Below, piece by piece: positions 8,874 to 18,071 of a stretch of 64,000 nucleotides of DNA. The notes beneath the pieces were generated by a model. That model made no database searches. It was not told the DNA's origin and was given only the letters and a program-made list of their open reading frames with translations. The stretch covers positions 62,001 to 126,000 of the forward strand of contig NZ_JAKZAL010000007.1 in assembly GCF_022538115.1 (NCBI RefSeq), in the 5' to 3' direction. The position numbers and the translations under genes were made by a program. This DNA is from Cognataquiflexum rubidum (GTDB lineage Bacteria > Bacteroidota > Bacteroidia > Cytophagales > Cyclobacteriaceae). Position 1 is the first letter of the stretch, and every line of letters begins with the position of its first letter.

Positions 8874-9389
8874 ATGAAAAATATTCTTAATTCAAAAGAG
8901 AGGAATAATGCCTTTGTAATTTATTTATTGTCCTTTGTAATTACAGTTGCAATCATTGTAACTGCAGTTTATTTCAACTCCTTAATTCCAAATGCTGAAA
9001 ATGCACACCTGAGAGAAAGGATTGGAGATTATGAAAATCAGGTATTTATCCAGCAAAAATTTGTTGAAGCGATGGTTGAATCAAAAGCTTTAAATGATTC
9101 TTTGCAGATATTGGGACACGTACATCCACTTATCGAGAGGAATCTTACGGAAAATCTAAGAAATATGGATTTACAAGAAGGAGGAGAATTGTATGGGGTT
9201 ATAAATAAGGACATATTCAATTTTATGTATGATTATACCGTACTAAATAAAAAGCTAATCAATTTGCACGAAGAGCTGCAGGATATAGAAAGCTTAAAAG
9301 ATGAACTTTCCAGAGCCAAACAAGAATTGGAAGAAGCAAACCGAAGTCTTGATGCATATAGAAATAGTTCTAATCTTGGTCCAAAATAA
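8874..9389 (+). CDS. tssO: T6SS subtype iii membrane/coiled-coil subunit TssO
   Basis: A 171-residue protein with one N-terminal membrane helix (about residues 15-37, FVIYLLSFVITVAIIVTAVY) and a largely helical periplasmic part, ending in a coiled coil with heptads (residues about 125-165, INLHEELQDIESLKDELSRA). This layout matches TssO, one of the Bacteroidota-only T6SS components thought to form the trans-envelope complex with TssN and others. It is the last tss gene in the window. No terminator is seen before the next gene 176 bases on. Confidence 0.75.
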   Translation: MKNILNSKERNNAFVIYLLSFVITVAIIVTAVYFNSLIPNAENAHLRERIGDYENQVFIQQKFVEAMVESKALNDSLQILGHVHPLIERNLTENLRNMDLQEGGELYGVINKDIFNFMYDYTVLNKKLINLHEELQDIESLKDELSRAKQELEEANRSLDAYRNSSNLGPK

Positions 9390-9565
9390 AATTTTGTTTT
9401 TTAAATAGTAATTCTTGCACTTATCCTTTAAATTCAACAATATTTTTCATAATTTAGGTCCAAGAGTAAATTGTTTTTGGCTTTTAATACTTTGGGGATT
9501 ATTTGATTCTCTATGATTTCTGATTTTAGAATATTTTATAATTGTTTAGACAAACCACCTTTGTT

Positions 9566-10975
9566 ATGAAAAATTATTTAGTAATTATATTTCTTATATC
9601 CATACTCTTTTTAGGATGTAATCCCTTAAAAAACCAAAAACCACCAGAAATCCCTGATAATGAAAAAAATACGTTCATTCCAGCACACATTAGAAATGAG
9701 ATAATAATTTGGTATAAAGATTTAGAAGCAAAAAAAGAACATTCAGAAAGAATTGTGGCTAATTTTCAAAAGCTCAATCCTAAAATGACAATAACTAGAG
9801 AGAGTTGTTCAAAATGTTTAGACCTGACAGAGAAATTAACGGGAGCAGGCTTGGATGCCTTATTGGAAATGGTTTTGGATGGCCATGGTGATCTTATACG
9901 AAGCAGTGACAGAAAGACATCAGGTGCAACAGGTGATACAAGTGTTGTGGTAAGCTTAAATTTTTTAACCTCAGTATTCGATTCCGATTCTAGTTCCATG
10001 CATAAAATTTCTGGAATAGATGTGAAACATTTTTCAGGAAAGGAAGTGCCTGTTGCAGTAGTGGACTCCGGGATAGATCAGGAAAATTTTCCACTTCAAT
10101 TTCTTTTTACTGATTTTGGAATGGATGAATGCTACCCGAATGGAAAGTACGGTTATGGGTTTGTTGATCCATCTGGAGATATCACAGATAGCACAACTAG
10201 TAAGCACGGCACTTTAGTTAATTACTACATTTTAGAGCAATTTTTAAAAGAAAAAGTAAATATACCTAGGCTGTTGAATGTCAAAGCATTGAATAGAAAT
10301 AATAGTGGAAGTGTTTTCGGTCTATTATGTAGCTTGTATTATGCGAAAGAAAAAGGCGCAAAAATCATTAACACTAGTATGGGTTTTTATGATAATGACA
10401 AATATTTTGATATGACTGATGGAAAAAACCCTATATTATTCATGATGTATAAAGAGCATCTTCTTCCAAATGGTATAATTTTGGTAACAGCTTCAGGAAA
10501 TAAGGATGTCAGTCAGGTGCCATCAGAATTAGTAAGTCAACGGGACTTGACACAAAATCGATTTTATCCCGCTGTTCTAAGCGAGACAGATAATGGAATG
10601 CCAAATAGCATAATAACTGCGACAACCGTTAACCGTAGTTCTAACGAGCCAAGCCAAAGACAAAATTACTCTTCTCGACATGTAGATGTAGGAGTAGTGG
10701 CAGATAAGGAAGTAGGAGAATGGTACAGTTTTTATTTGCCTTTCACACAGATTGGAGACCAAAATCGACCATCGGTTTCTGGTTCTTCTTTTGCCAATGC
10801 CATTTTGACAGGTAAAATTTCTGCTAAATTTAATCCCAGCAATTATTTAATAGTTGCGAAATCTCCTAAATCAGAATGGTTGGACGCAATACTAAATCCG
10901 GATATTCAATCAAACAGCACTGATTTAATTCCATATATCCACAAAGGAAAAAATTTTCGAAGAATTGATGAATAG
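9566..10975 (+). CDS. Subtilisin-like (S8 family) serine protease lipoprotein
   Basis: From the ATG at 9566 this is a 469-residue lipoprotein with lipobox LFLGC (Cys18). An extended N-terminal domain (residues about 20-145, with the Cys pair in ESCSKCLDL) precedes an S8 peptidase domain. The catalytic triad is intact: Asp167 in VVDSGID, His214 in KHGTL and Ser408 in SGSSFANA, with the oxyanion Asn312 in ASGN. The product would be an active protease tethered to an envelope membrane. Its last eight bases overlap the start of the TPR-CHAT gene, so the two are translationally coupled. A role as processing enzyme or partner of the CHAT protease is an inference; its closeness to the tss genes may also be accidental. 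Confidence 0.85.
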   Translation: MKNYLVIIFLISILFLGCNPLKNQKPPEIPDNEKNTFIPAHIRNEIIIWYKDLEAKKEHSERIVANFQKLNPKMTITRESCSKCLDLTEKLTGAGLDALLEMVLDGHGDLIRSSDRKTSGATGDTSVVVSLNFLTSVFDSDSSSMHKISGIDVKHFSGKEVPVAVVDSGIDQENFPLQFLFTDFGMDECYPNGKYGYGFVDPSGDITDSTTSKHGTLVNYYILEQFLKEKVNIPRLLNVKALNRNNSGSVFGLLCSLYYAKEKGAKIINTSMGFYDNDKYFDMTDGKNPILFMMYKEHLLPNGIILVTASGNKDVSQVPSELVSQRDLTQNRFYPAVLSETDNGMPNSIITATTVNRSSNEPSQRQNYSSRHVDVGVVADKEVGEWYSFYLPFTQIGDQNRPSVSGSSFANAILTGKISAKFNPSNYLIVAKSPKSEWLDAILNPDIQSNSTDLIPYIHKGKNFRRIDE

Positions 10976-13766
10976 ATTTGGAAGGTTTACTGTATTTTCA
11001 TTTTTTTTTATATCAGCATTTTGGTTGCCATATTTTACTCTTTTTGCCATTCAAAAAAGGAGTTCGGATCCTTTGGAATGGTTAGATCGATTAAATGAAA
11101 TCCGTTCACAGCAAATTTCCATAGATAATAAAATAGTCGATTTACATCAGCTTGTAAAAAGCTATCTGAAACATGGTTACGGAAAAGACAGTATCTATGC
11201 CCGCATGGTTCACCGGCTTGGGGATTTCTACAGGATAAAGAAGGATAATGATAAAGCCATCCAATTTTTTCAAGAAGCGATCAAGATCAATTCTAGTGAT
11301 CAGAAAAACGCCGAATATAAATACCTATGTGAAACCTATTGTAATTTAGGGTTGACTTATTTAGACATTGACTTTGAAATAGCGGAAGATTATTTTGAAA
11401 AAAGTCTCCAGATATTTAGAAAGTATCCTGAGGAGAAAAGTTTTGTTGCAGTTATAATTCAAGATAACAGAGCGTCTCATTATTTTGGGTTAGGAGATTA
11501 TCAAAATGCGATCAATATAATTGATTATGCTATAGTTACCATCCCTAATATAGGTAATACAATGGATGAGAATATGCTTCTCTTACAAAAAGCCTATTCG
11601 CTACTTCAAATCAATGAATTAGATCAATCTGAAAAGATATTTGAAAAAATTATAAAGGATTACGATACTGAAGGAGTAGATCTGGATAGTAAGGCTACTG
11701 CATTTTCACTTTATTCCCAATTCTTGGAAAATTCAGGTAGAATTTCTGAAGCACTTACCTACTTGGAAAAATGCCTTACCATCCGAAAGGCTTTAGGCTT
11801 TAAAGATGCTGTAGCCAATACGCTTTATAAAATGGGTTCTTTACTTTCAGAAACAAATTCAAAAGCTTCATTAGTTTATTTTCAGGAAGCATTGAGTTTC
11901 ATTTCGGAAAATGACACTGAAAAATATAGGTCAATAGTTAACAATGGGATAGGTGTGACTTATCAAAATATGAACTCTCATCTAGAGGCCTTGAAGTATT
12001 TTCAATTGGGTATAATTAATCTTGGGATCGGGTTTAAAAACCAAAACATTTTTTCAAACCCGACAGTTTCGGATTTAAAATTCTGTTCTAATGACCAAAT
12101 AGGGGTTATCTTATTAAAAAATAAAGGCGAGAGCCTTACTGAGCTTTTTAAAAAAGATCCAAATGAAAATATTTACCTTGACGCATCCATCAAGACACAT
12201 TTTTTGGCGGATGAATTGGTGAACCAAATGAGGTGGAACCAAAAAACCCAAGTTTCAAAAGAATTTTGGAGAGGTAAAACAAAAAGCCTTTATGAAAAAG
12301 CTCTTGAAACATCCTTTTTGGCAAAGAATACTGAACATGCCTTTTATTTTCTAGAAAAAAGTCGGGCAGTTTTGTTGAATGATAGACTTAAGGAACTAGG
12401 TGCAACCCAACTTTTATCGGAAATAGATGCCAAAAAAGAGAATTCTTTAAGGATATCAATTGAGAATTTTCAAAGGGAAATAGGAAGTAATTTTTTTGAT
12501 AAATTACAAAATCAAATCTTAATCAAAGATTTTCATGATGAAAAGCAAGAATACGAGAAGTTTGTTAAAAGTCTTGAGGTCAAATATCCTGCATACTATC
12601 AATACAAGTATGACACCATGGTTCTATCAATTGAAGATGTGAGGAATAAAATAATTTCAGAAGATCAGGTTTATGTGAGTTATTTTATTGGAAGTGATAA
12701 TATGTTTATCCTTAAAATAGGAAAGGAAGATACTTATTTCGATATGATACCAATTGGAAAAATTCCGGAAAAAATTGACAAGTTAAACCAAATGGTTGTT
12801 GATAAAGTGAAGCTAAACAACAACTATTCACAATTCTTGGATCTTTCCCATGAAGTTTATAAAGATTTAGTTTATCCCTTGGGTTTGAACAATGAAAGGA
12901 TTATTGTTTCTATGGAAGATAAGCTTCTCCCATTTGAAATTTTAATCACAAATCCTGGAAATCCCAGTTCATTTTTAATCAAAAATCATTCTTTAAGTTT
13001 CACTTATTCTGCTAAGTTTTTGACTAAAAGTAGAGAAAACATTAAAAATGATAAATTGCATTGGCTTGGAATAGCTCCAGTTAATTATTCCTCAACAGTA
13101 CAAAAAGGAGTGCTCCATGGATCTGATGTTTCATTAAAGAAATTGGCAGGTTTTTTTCCAAAACCTAAAATCCTTATTGATCAAAATGCATCCAAAAGTA
13201 ATTTTTTAAAAGAATTTTACAAGTACTCAGTTGTCCAAGTTTATTCTCATGCGGAAGCGGATGGTTTAGAGGTGGAACCTCGAATTTATATGTATGATGA
13301 CAATATAAAACTATCAGAGATTCCTTTTTTAAAGGACTTGCAGACAGAACTGATTATATTGACTGCATGCAATACAGGTGTGGGTAAATCGATTAAAGGG
13401 GAAGGTGTGATGAGTTTGGCTAGAGGTTTTGCCTCTATTGGAATTCCCTCAAGTATTACTAGTTTATGGGAGGTTGATGATATTGCAACTTACAAAATAA
13501 CTGAACTTTTTTACAAATATTTAAATGAAGGCTATTTTTCCGATATAGCACTTCAAAAAGCAAAGTTAGATTATTTAAACTTATATGATAAAGAAAATAT
13601 GATTCCATATTATTGGGGTGGGATGGTTCTTATCGGCAGTGCCTATCAATTTGAAATTGAAGAAAACCACTTTCCATATCACCTCGTTTGGATTGGTTTA
13701 TCTTTAATCCTTTTTTCATTAATTGGATTTTTTTGGAAAAAAAAGAGAAGCATGTATCCTCAATAA
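10968..13766 (+). CDS. TPR-CHAT (caspase-like) protease, secreted and membrane-anchored
   Basis: A 932-residue protein. An N-terminal hydrophobic segment (about residues 6-27) looks like a signal peptide or anchor. Residues about 60-330 are TPR repeats (for example LGDFYRIKKDNDKAIQFFQE). The C-terminal CHAT domain (about 590-890) has the caspase-type dyad His761 in YSHAEAD and Cys801 in LTACNTG, and ends with the family motif PYYWGGMVLIGS. A final membrane helix (about 903-922) is followed by KKKR, so by the positive-inside rule the CHAT domain should face the periplasm. The ATG at 10968 overlaps the S8 protease gene; a TTG one codon earlier is unlikely. Substrate unknown. CHAT proteases in other systems cleave partner proteins once activated through the TPR part. 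Confidence 0.85.
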   Translation: MNRFGRFTVFSFFFISAFWLPYFTLFAIQKRSSDPLEWLDRLNEIRSQQISIDNKIVDLHQLVKSYLKHGYGKDSIYARMVHRLGDFYRIKKDNDKAIQFFQEAIKINSSDQKNAEYKYLCETYCNLGLTYLDIDFEIAEDYFEKSLQIFRKYPEEKSFVAVIIQDNRASHYFGLGDYQNAINIIDYAIVTIPNIGNTMDENMLLLQKAYSLLQINELDQSEKIFEKIIKDYDTEGVDLDSKATAFSLYSQFLENSGRISEALTYLEKCLTIRKALGFKDAVANTLYKMGSLLSETNSKASLVYFQEALSFISENDTEKYRSIVNNGIGVTYQNMNSHLEALKYFQLGIINLGIGFKNQNIFSNPTVSDLKFCSNDQIGVILLKNKGESLTELFKKDPNENIYLDASIKTHFLADELVNQMRWNQKTQVSKEFWRGKTKSLYEKALETSFLAKNTEHAFYFLEKSRAVLLNDRLKELGATQLLSEIDAKKENSLRISIENFQREIGSNFFDKLQNQILIKDFHDEKQEYEKFVKSLEVKYPAYYQYKYDTMVLSIEDVRNKIISEDQVYVSYFIGSDNMFILKIGKEDTYFDMIPIGKIPEKIDKLNQMVVDKVKLNNNYSQFLDLSHEVYKDLVYPLGLNNERIIVSMEDKLLPFEILITNPGNPSSFLIKNHSLSFTYSAKFLTKSRENIKNDKLHWLGIAPVNYSSTVQKGVLHGSDVSLKKLAGFFPKPKILIDQNASKSNFLKEFYKYSVVQVYSHAEADGLEVEPRIYMYDDNIKLSEIPFLKDLQTELIILTACNTGVGKSIKGEGVMSLARGFASIGIPSSITSLWEVDDIATYKITELFYKYLNEGYFSDIALQKAKLDYLNLYDKENMIPYYWGGMVLIGSAYQFEIEENHFPYHLVWIGLSLILFSLIGFFWKKKRSMYPQ

Positions 13767-13829
13767 AAAAAATAAAGGATGGTTAAAAACTATACATTTT
13801 TTTCTTACCTAATTAACTCCTTCCAAATT

Positions 13830-14015
13830 TTAACTACCTGCCGAATTATTATTTTTCATCTTTGAACCACTTTTTAGTAAAAATGAAGTTTCCAAGATCG
13901 CCATCAACCGCTCTAACCACTCCAGGTATGAAAGTGACTTAATTTCTTCAATCCTTCTTGCTTCTTTCTCTTCGGGATTGGAGTAATTGAGCTTGCCGGA
14001 TTCTTGATTTTTCAT
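13830..14015 (-). CDS. Small hypothetical protein
   Basis: A 61-residue charged helical protein from the ATG at 14015 (MKNQESGKLNYS); a start seven codons further out is possible. The core RRIEEIKSLSYLEWLERLM looks like a real folded helix pair and resembles small proteins that often sit beside nucleotidyltransferase-type genes in Bacteroidota. No such partner is next to it here. It lies alone between the converging CHAT gene and dacB. Function unknown. Confidence 0.45.
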   Translation of the reverse strand: MKNQESGKLNYSNPEEKEARRIEEIKSLSYLEWLERLMAILETSFLLKSGSKMKNNNSAGS

Positions 14016-14118
14016 TTTGAAAACATTAGAGACCAAATCTCTTTATTCTAAGCTAAGGAATAGTGGCTTTTTTTCCAAGAAAAGGTAAATCCCTGAATAG
14101 AAATGGATGGAGCCTGTT

Positions 14119-15423
14119 TTAGAAATTCTCCTTGATATACAACATGACCTTTTCCATCTCTCTCCTTACTTCCGGGGCTTTGTTGAGGTAGTTGTTATTC
14201 ATAAAGGCAAATGCATAAACCTTTCCCGAGTCAACTTTGATATAGCCCACAAGGCCATGGTTGTTGGCCACGGTACCTGTTTTTGCAAAGATGTAAGGAG
14301 TTCGTGCTTTGTAATTGTTTTTCAGTGTGCCGCTGATGCCACCCTGTGGGAGGAGTTGCATGACCTGATTCCGGGGTATCTCTTTTTCTATTTTGACCAA
14401 AAGGGAAACCATCGACCTAGGCGTAATCAGGTTATGCCGGGAAAGTCCCGAACCATCTACCCATTTTGGCCGGTCAGCAAGATCCGACAAATAAGTTTTT
14501 AGAATATATTCAATAATTCTTTCCGAATTGAGTTCCAAAAACTGTTTGTCAGACATCATCAAGAGGAGCTGTTCGGCAATGAAATTGTCACTTTCCTGAA
14601 GCATTTCTATCCAAAGTGGCTGAAGTGCTCCTCCATAAAAAACCTTATGTTTTGCTGGTATACTTTCACCTACAACCGAGATGCTTTTTTTCAATTCTTC
14701 CCCAGCTAAAAATGCAAATGTCTCAGCCGAAGTGATAAAAGGGATTTCAGACTTGGTTTCTGTATAAGTGTCGGGATTGAAATAAAAGGCATTGGCATGC
14801 AATTGCCTTTCTACGCCTTTGTTTGTTTTGTCCGGGTTGATAGAGACTTTCCCAAAATAGGGGATATTGGCTTTGGGAACCCTCTTTTGGTTGGTGAAGG
14901 TGACAAAATTCCCATAGATGGGAAATGGGGATTTCTCGGTAGAATAGGAATAATAATAATCGTCCCACTGCCAACCGTAGCCAAAAGCTTCGTCTTTCCA
15001 GTTTTTGTCAGAGAATTGGATGGTTTCATATTTTTGAAGAAATCCATCGATATCAGGTTGTGGGAGTTTACTGTATTTCCATCCGGGATAGCCTGTTCCC
15101 CAAATTGAAATTTGCTTTCCGTTTTCTACATAGCGAAATGCAGGTAGGCTGTCAGTCAGCATCATGATGCTTCCATAGAAAGTCAGGAGTTTCGTGGTGG
15201 AAGCAGGGATGAAATTCATGTGGCTGTTTTTTTCAAAAATGACCCTTTGGCTGTCCGGTTCGAAAAGAATGAATCCTGTCAGGTGGTTGCCAAAAAATGA
15301 TTTCTCATTGAGAAGACTATCCAAGCCTTCATATTTAGCCCTGAAATCAGCTTCCTGTCCCCAAAGAGGGGAAAGGAAGAATAATGCGAGGAATAAGGGG
15401 AGGATGGTTTTTTTAATATCCAT
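14119..15423 (-). CDS. dacB: D-alanyl-D-alanine carboxypeptidase/endopeptidase (PBP4 type, S13)
   Basis: A 434-residue penicillin-binding protein of family S13 with a signal peptide ending near WGQ (residue 23). The three active-site motifs are visible: S75-T-T-K78 (PASTTKLL), SDN (QESDNF) and KTG (FAKTGTV). It trims or cleaves D-Ala crosslinks in periplasmic peptidoglycan. It is slightly short for the family, as is usual in Bacteroidota. The longer frame to 15633 runs back through the DUF423 gene, so I start at the ATG at 15423, five bases after that gene. It is the last gene of a yggS-DUF423-dacB operon. Confidence 0.85.
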   Translation of the reverse strand: MDIKKTILPLFLALFFLSPLWGQEADFRAKYEGLDSLLNEKSFFGNHLTGFILFEPDSQRVIFEKNSHMNFIPASTTKLLTFYGSIMMLTDSLPAFRYVENGKQISIWGTGYPGWKYSKLPQPDIDGFLQKYETIQFSDKNWKDEAFGYGWQWDDYYYSYSTEKSPFPIYGNFVTFTNQKRVPKANIPYFGKVSINPDKTNKGVERQLHANAFYFNPDTYTETKSEIPFITSAETFAFLAGEELKKSISVVGESIPAKHKVFYGGALQPLWIEMLQESDNFIAEQLLLMMSDKQFLELNSERIIEYILKTYLSDLADRPKWVDGSGLSRHNLITPRSMVSLLVKIEKEIPRNQVMQLLPQGGISGTLKNNYKARTPYIFAKTGTVANNHGLVGYIKVDSGKVYAFAFMNNNYLNKAPEVRREMEKVMLYIKENF

Positions 15424-15428
15424 TGAAA

Positions 15429-15809
15429 TCAGATTCCTTGTTTTTTTCCTGCCCAAAACAAAAACAACCAACCCACAATAAATGCAACTCCGCCCAAAGG
15501 CGTAATGGCGCCAAGCCAAGTGATTCCGGTCAGTGAAAGGACATACAGCGAACCTGAAAAAATAAGGATTCCTATCAGAAAGGACCACATGGCTTTCACT
15601 AATATTTTTCTTTCGGGCTGAAAATGATACCAAACAGCTACTACCAACATGGCCAAGGCGTGGTAAAAATGATATTTGACGGCCGTTTCAAAGGTGTCCG
15701 ACCTTCCATTGGATTCCAAAATCGGCTCCAAACCATGTGCCCCAAATGCCCCAATGCCAACAGCGGTGGCGCCAACTATAGCAGCTATCTGAATAAAATT
15801 AGCTTTCAT
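15429..15809 (-). CDS. DUF423 family small membrane protein
   Basis: A 126-residue, four-helix membrane protein. The N-terminal helix contains GATAVGIGAFGAHGL, the hallmark of DUF423, followed by a loop with KYHFYHALAML. The function of the family is unknown. I start at the ATG at 15809 (MKANFIQIAA); the longer frame overlaps yggS. The gene begins one base after the yggS stop and ends five bases before dacB, so it is in an operon with them. Confidence 0.85.
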   Translation of the reverse strand: MKANFIQIAAIVGATAVGIGAFGAHGLEPILESNGRSDTFETAVKYHFYHALAMLVVAVWYHFQPERKILVKAMWSFLIGILIFSGSLYVLSLTGITWLGAITPLGGVAFIVGWLFLFWAGKKQGI

Positions 15810-15810
15810 A

Positions 15811-16485
15811 TTATTTGTATTCTCTTTCGCCAAAAATGGCAGTTCCGATCCTGACCATTGTACTCCCTTCTTCCTGCGCAATGATATAATCCCCACTCAT
15901 TCCCATAGAAATCTCTCCCAGGTCAAAGTTTGACGGAAGTTTTTTGGTTTTTAATTTGTCGAATATTGACTTCAAATTTCTGAATTCCTGCCTTACGACA
16001 TCCTCCTTGTCGGTAAAAGTTGCCATGCCCATCAAACCCACAATCTTCACGTGGGAAAGAGATTTTATAGCCTCACTTTGGACAAGTTCCTCCAATTCTT
16101 TTTCGTCGAGACCAAATTTACTTTCTTCTTTGGCGATGTACACCTGTAGTAAACAATTGATAACCCTGCCTGCTTTTTCGGCTTGTTTGTTGATTTCTGT
16201 GAGGAGCTTCAGAGAATCCACGCCATGGATCAGATAAATGAAGGGTGCGATATACTTTACTTTGTTGGTCTGTAAGTGTCCGATAAAATGCCAACGTATA
16301 TCCTTTGGAAGCGCAGCCTGTTTTTCCTCCAATTCCTGTACTTTGTTTTCGCCAAAATCCCTGAGACCTAGGTCGTAGGCCTGCCGGATGAACTCTGCCG
16401 GATGGGTCTTACTGACAGCCACCAATAGACAGCGAGGATTTACAAATGTATTTTTTAATGATAGGAGGTTTTCTTTGATACCCAT
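15811..16485 (-). CDS. yggS: YggS/PROSC family PLP-binding protein
   Basis: A 224-residue member of the YggS (PLPBP) family, which binds pyridoxal phosphate and helps balance the cellular PLP pool without a known catalytic reaction. The PLP lysine is Lys26 in LVAVSKTHP. Also typical are FGENKVQEL, WHFIGHLQTNK, GLMGMATFTD and the phosphate-binding end SMGMSGDY. It is first in an operon with DUF423 and dacB and is divergent from the GH3-family gene, whose start is 35 bases away, so their promoters must overlap. Confidence 0.93.
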   Translation of the reverse strand: MGIKENLLSLKNTFVNPRCLLVAVSKTHPAEFIRQAYDLGLRDFGENKVQELEEKQAALPKDIRWHFIGHLQTNKVKYIAPFIYLIHGVDSLKLLTEINKQAEKAGRVINCLLQVYIAKEESKFGLDEKELEELVQSEAIKSLSHVKIVGLMGMATFTDKEDVVRQEFRNLKSIFDKLKTKKLPSNFDLGEISMGMSGDYIIAQEEGSTMVRIGTAIFGEREYK

Positions 16486-16520
16486 TCTGTAAATTTGGCA
16501 AAATCAATGCAAACAAAGAT

Positions 16521-18071
16521 ATGGCGATATTGGGTACATTGCTAAAAAAAGGTATCAGATTAAGGGATTCTTTGGTTCAGGAATACAGTTCTCCATTGGA
16601 CCTTCAAAAAGAGGAACTCAAAAAACTACTGATCAAAGCAAAGGATACTGAATTTGCCAAAAAATATCAATTTGATTTGATTTTGAAGAAATTCAAGCAG
16701 GGAGAAAGTGATTTTTACACGGCTTTTTCAAGTCAAATCCCAATTTATAATTACGATTCGATCTACAATGAATGGTGGTATAGGCTCAAGGGTGGAGAAG
16801 AAGACATCACTTGGCCGGGAGCAATCCGGCATTTTGCCTTGACTTCCGGGACCTCAGGTGCTGCTTCCAAGTATATTCCCATTACCAAGGATATGGTCAA
16901 AGCCATCCGAAAAACCGGAGTCCGTCAGATTTTGACCTTATCCAAATATGACCTTCCTGATAAATTATTTACCAAAGGGATTTTGATGCTTGGGGGAAGT
17001 ACGGACCTGGAATTTAATGGGACGTATTTTTCGGGGGACTTAAGCGGAATCACCACCGGAAGATTACCGATATGGTTTCAGCGGTTCTATAAGCCGGGAA
17101 AAAAAATCTCCAAAAACAAAAACTGGGGAGAAAAGCTTGATCAAATTGTAGAGAAAGCCCCGGATTGGGATATTGGCATCATCGTCGGTGTTCCGGCATG
17201 GCTTCAGATTTTGTTGGAAAAAATCATTGAGCGGTATAACCTCAAAACCATCCATGACATATGGCCAAACCTTCAGATTTTTGTCCATGGTGGGGTTTCC
17301 TTTGAGCCTTACAAGCAGGGTTTTGAACGTTTACTTGAAAAGCCCCTGATTTACATGGAAACCTACCTCGCATCGGAGGGATTTTTGGCATTTCAGGCGA
17401 TTCCGGACAGCAGGTCTATGCGCCTTGTTCTGAACAATGGGATTTTTCATGAATTCATCCCTTTCAATGAAGAGAACTTTGACAGTGAGGGCGAAATTCT
17501 TCCTTCTGCCAAATCTCTTAAGATCGATGAAGTAGAAGAAGAAACAGATTATGCCCTGCTGATCAGTACCTGTGCCGGGGCATGGCGGTACCTGATCGGG
17601 GACGTTATCCGGTTTTCTTCCAAAGAAGAAAGCGAGATTTATATCACAGGTAGGACCAAGCATTTTTTGAGCCTTTGTGGCGAGCACCTTTCTATGGACA
17701 ATATGAACAAAGCCGTGGAATTGGTTTCTGAAGAAATGAACCTCAATATCAGGGAATTTACCGTTCTCGGTTTGCCTCACGGATCCTTGTTTATGCACCA
17801 TTGGTTTGTCGGTTCTGATGACGAAGTAGATCAGGCCGCACTGCTAAGGCAGATTGATGAGAAACTGAAGCAACTCAATGACGACTATGTCGTGGAGCGG
17901 AAGCATGCCCTGAAAGAAGTGAAGCTGACGGTGCTGTCGCCTTCCGTTTTTTACGATTGGCTCAGATCCAAAGGAAAAGAAGGAGGACAGAACAAATTTC
18001 CAAGAGTATTGAAAGGGGAGAAGGCGGAGCAGTGGCTCGGATTCTTAAAAGAAAACGGCATAAAAATATGA
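16521..18071 (+). CDS. GH3 family acyl-adenylate-forming protein
   Basis: A 516-residue protein of the GH3 (auxin-responsive promoter) family, part of the acyl-adenylate superfamily. The ATP/AMP-binding P-loop-like motif is ALTSGTSGAASKYIPIT (around residue 110). Later motifs include YLASEGF and the adenylate loop YLIGDVIRF with the hinge ITGRTKHFL. Plant members join amino acids to acyl acids; the substrate of bacterial members is mostly unknown, so I name only the family. It ends with a four-base overlap (ATGA) onto the LysE-type exporter, suggesting that the enzyme and exporter act on related small molecules (inference). Confidence 0.9.
   Translation: MAILGTLLKKGIRLRDSLVQEYSSPLDLQKEELKKLLIKAKDTEFAKKYQFDLILKKFKQGESDFYTAFSSQIPIYNYDSIYNEWWYRLKGGEEDITWPGAIRHFALTSGTSGAASKYIPITKDMVKAIRKTGVRQILTLSKYDLPDKLFTKGILMLGGSTDLEFNGTYFSGDLSGITTGRLPIWFQRFYKPGKKISKNKNWGEKLDQIVEKAPDWDIGIIVGVPAWLQILLEKIIERYNLKTIHDIWPNLQIFVHGGVSFEPYKQGFERLLEKPLIYMETYLASEGFLAFQAIPDSRSMRLVLNNGIFHEFIPFNEENFDSEGEILPSAKSLKIDEVEEETDYALLISTCAGAWRYLIGDVIRFSSKEESEIYITGRTKHFLSLCGEHLSMDNMNKAVELVSEEMNLNIREFTVLGLPHGSLFMHHWFVGSDDEVDQAALLRQIDEKLKQLNDDYVVERKHALKEVKLTVLSPSVFYDWLRSKGKEGGQNKFPRVLKGEKAEQWLGFLKENGIKI

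Noticed and set aside
3433-9389. Extracellular contractile injection system or phage tail instead of T6SS
   Set aside because: The gp25-like gene alone would fit, but TssF, TssK and especially the membrane proteins TssN and TssO point to a Bacteroidota T6SS, and no tube, sheath or AAA ATPase of the eCIS type is seen.
12000-13766. CHAT protein as part of a CRISPR type III-E (Craspase) system
   Set aside because: There is no gRAMP/Cas7-11 gene or CRISPR array in the window, and the protein carries an export signal and a C-terminal membrane helix, so a cytoplasmic RNA-guided role is unlikely.
14107-14502. Plus-strand 131-codon frame
   Set aside because: Antisense to the 3' end of the PBP4-type carboxypeptidase gene, which has all three active-site motifs.
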